Source: Clostridium luticellarii
GTDB lineage: Bacteria; Bacillota; Clostridia; Clostridiales; Clostridiaceae
Direction: 5' to 3'
NCBI RefSeq assembly: GCF_002995845.1
Contig: NZ_PVXP01000012.1
Span: forward strand, 1 to 64,000
DNA: 64,000 nt
Part shown: positions 63,320-64,000 of the stretch, one piece after another
How positions within the stretch are numbered: the first letter of the stretch is position 1
Layout of the letters: each line of letters begins with the position of its first letter
Notes under the pieces: generated by a model
Database searches by the model: none
The model's input: the letters and a program-made list of their open reading frames with translations, nothing else
Told to the model about the DNA's origin: nothing
Position numbers and translations under genes: made by a program

Positions 63320-64000
63320 ATGAATATAAACAATACTAGTATAATTGAAGCACCCAGAAACAGCTGTGCATTTTCTGGAGCACTTCAGACAATTGAAAAT
63401 ATAGAAAGAGCAGTATCTATTGTTCATTCAACTGCAGGTTGTGCAGCCCAGCAGTACCTGGGAGTAAATAAAGTAAGTGGGAATAGAGGAGCAGGCTGCA
63501 CTGGCGGCATCCAGGTACCTTCCAGCAATGTGATAGAGAAACAGGTTATTTTCGGCGGAACCTCCAGATTAAGAGAACAGATAAAAAATACTATCAAAGT
63601 AATTGATGCCGATTTATATGTGATTTTGAGTGGATGTGCCACAGAATTGGTGGGCGATGATATACCAGCTATGACAAAGGAAGCCCAGGAGCAGAGATAT
63701 CCAGTTATAAATGCACAAACTCCAGGATTTAAAGGAGATATACACCATGGATATGAAATTGCAGTAACAACTCTAATTCAACAATTACCTAAAATTTATA
63801 AAGTATCTTCTGAAAAAATAAAAGGACTTGTAAACATATTTGGAATTATTCCAAATCAAGATGTGTTTTGGCAGGGAAATTTGTTTGAATTAAAAAGAAT
63901 TCTAGAATCCATAGGGTTAAGTGCAAATACTTTATTTGGTTTTGGACAAAGCGTTGAAAATTGGAAACAGGTTTCTAATGCCGAATTAAATCTGGTATTT
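63320..64000 (+). CDS. NifK/NifD-like nitrogenase-family subunit, partial (runs past window end)
   Basis: The first 227 codons are open to the window edge, one base after the previous stop, so translation is coupled. Cysteines Cys16 (NSCAFSGAL), Cys41 (STAGCAAQQ) and Cys106 (LSGCATELVGDD) match the three P-cluster ligands of nitrogenase subunits; Cys60 is extra (GAGCTGG). VIEKQVIFGGTSRLREQI is the family block before the third Cys. AGGAGG precedes the ATG. The C-terminal half and any cofactor ligands are outside. Confidence 0.82.
   Translation, partial: MNINNTSIIEAPRNSCAFSGALQTIENIERAVSIVHSTAGCAAQQYLGVNKVSGNRGAGCTGGIQVPSSNVIEKQVIFGGTSRLREQIKNTIKVIDADLYVILSGCATELVGDDIPAMTKEAQEQRYPVINAQTPGFKGDIHHGYEIAVTTLIQQLPKIYKVSSEKIKGLVNIFGIIPNQDVFWQGNLFELKRILESIGLSANTLFGFGQSVENWKQVSNAELNLVF

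Noticed and set aside
57391-64000. Genuine nitrogen-fixation operon
   Set aside because: NifH-like ligands are intact, but the NifD-like subunit lacks two of three P-cluster cysteines, no nifE/nifN/nifV or canonical nifB is seen, and control is by a SAM riboswitch.

Overview
The window is AT-rich, mostly co-linear low-GC Gram-positive DNA. Gene content and order (mreBCD-pbp2-min-rodA, an M50 SpoIVFB-like protease, rplU-prp-rpmA-obgE-nadD-yqeK, T-box and SAM-I leaders) point to an anaerobic spore-forming Clostridium, probably cluster I near the acetogenic/kluyveri group (inference; no species is assigned). No rRNA, tRNA or CRISPR array was recognised.

Region by region. 1-3300 is a decayed accessory stretch: an IS21-like end, an IS3 orfB fragment, remnants of an ABC transporter and a lipoprotein. 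It ends in an ABC ATPase gene cut off directly against the next operon. 3301-15606 is a B12-dependent 1,2-propanediol (or glycerol) microcompartment operon, pduA-B-C-D-E-G-H-K-L, eutJ, pduM-like, pduN-O-P. It is followed by a soluble chemoreceptor with a PocR ligand domain (15957-17006) and a KimA-like permease. 19205-22222 is an ACT protein, a threonine T-box, hom and thrB. 22335-36610 is the cell-shape/division block (maf, radC, mreBCD, PBP2, minC, minDE, rodA, mgsA, SpoIVFB-like). A Mn2+ (yybP-ykoY) riboswitch and its UPF0016 exporter sit between minC and minD. 36764-46196 holds a radical SAM pair, RNase G, rplU-prp-rpmA, a tandem of structured repeats, obgE, nadD, yqeK, ridA and a pseudouridine synthase. 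46288-50329 holds dacA-type, comEA, EamA and metallo-beta-lactamase genes.

The right end is sulfur-centred. A minus-strand SAM-I riboswitch heads a protein-thiocarboxylate homocysteine operon (hcyS-hcyF-hcyD-sir-metY). It is divergent from a ROK regulator, and behind that a plus-strand SAM-I riboswitch heads a nitrogenase-like cluster: NifH-like protein, S-adenosylmethionine synthetase, an unusual radical SAM protein, a NitT/TauT/SsuA-type lipoprotein and NifD-/NifK-like subunits, the last cut by the window end. This is the best candidate for an undescribed system. The riboswitch and the facing metY suggest a reductive sulfur or methionine salvage role, as in methylthio-alkane reductase, rather than N2 fixation. 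Its cysteine pattern (three in the NifK-like subunit, one in the NifD-like subunit) looks more like a single shared Fe-S cluster than a full P-cluster.

How it fits together: methylglyoxal synthase may feed 1,2-propanediol formation, which the Pdu compartment degrades and the PocR chemoreceptor may sense. Sulfite reductase, the HcyS relay and MetY make homocysteine when SAM is low, and the nitrogenase-like enzyme may add a second sulfur source under the same signal.
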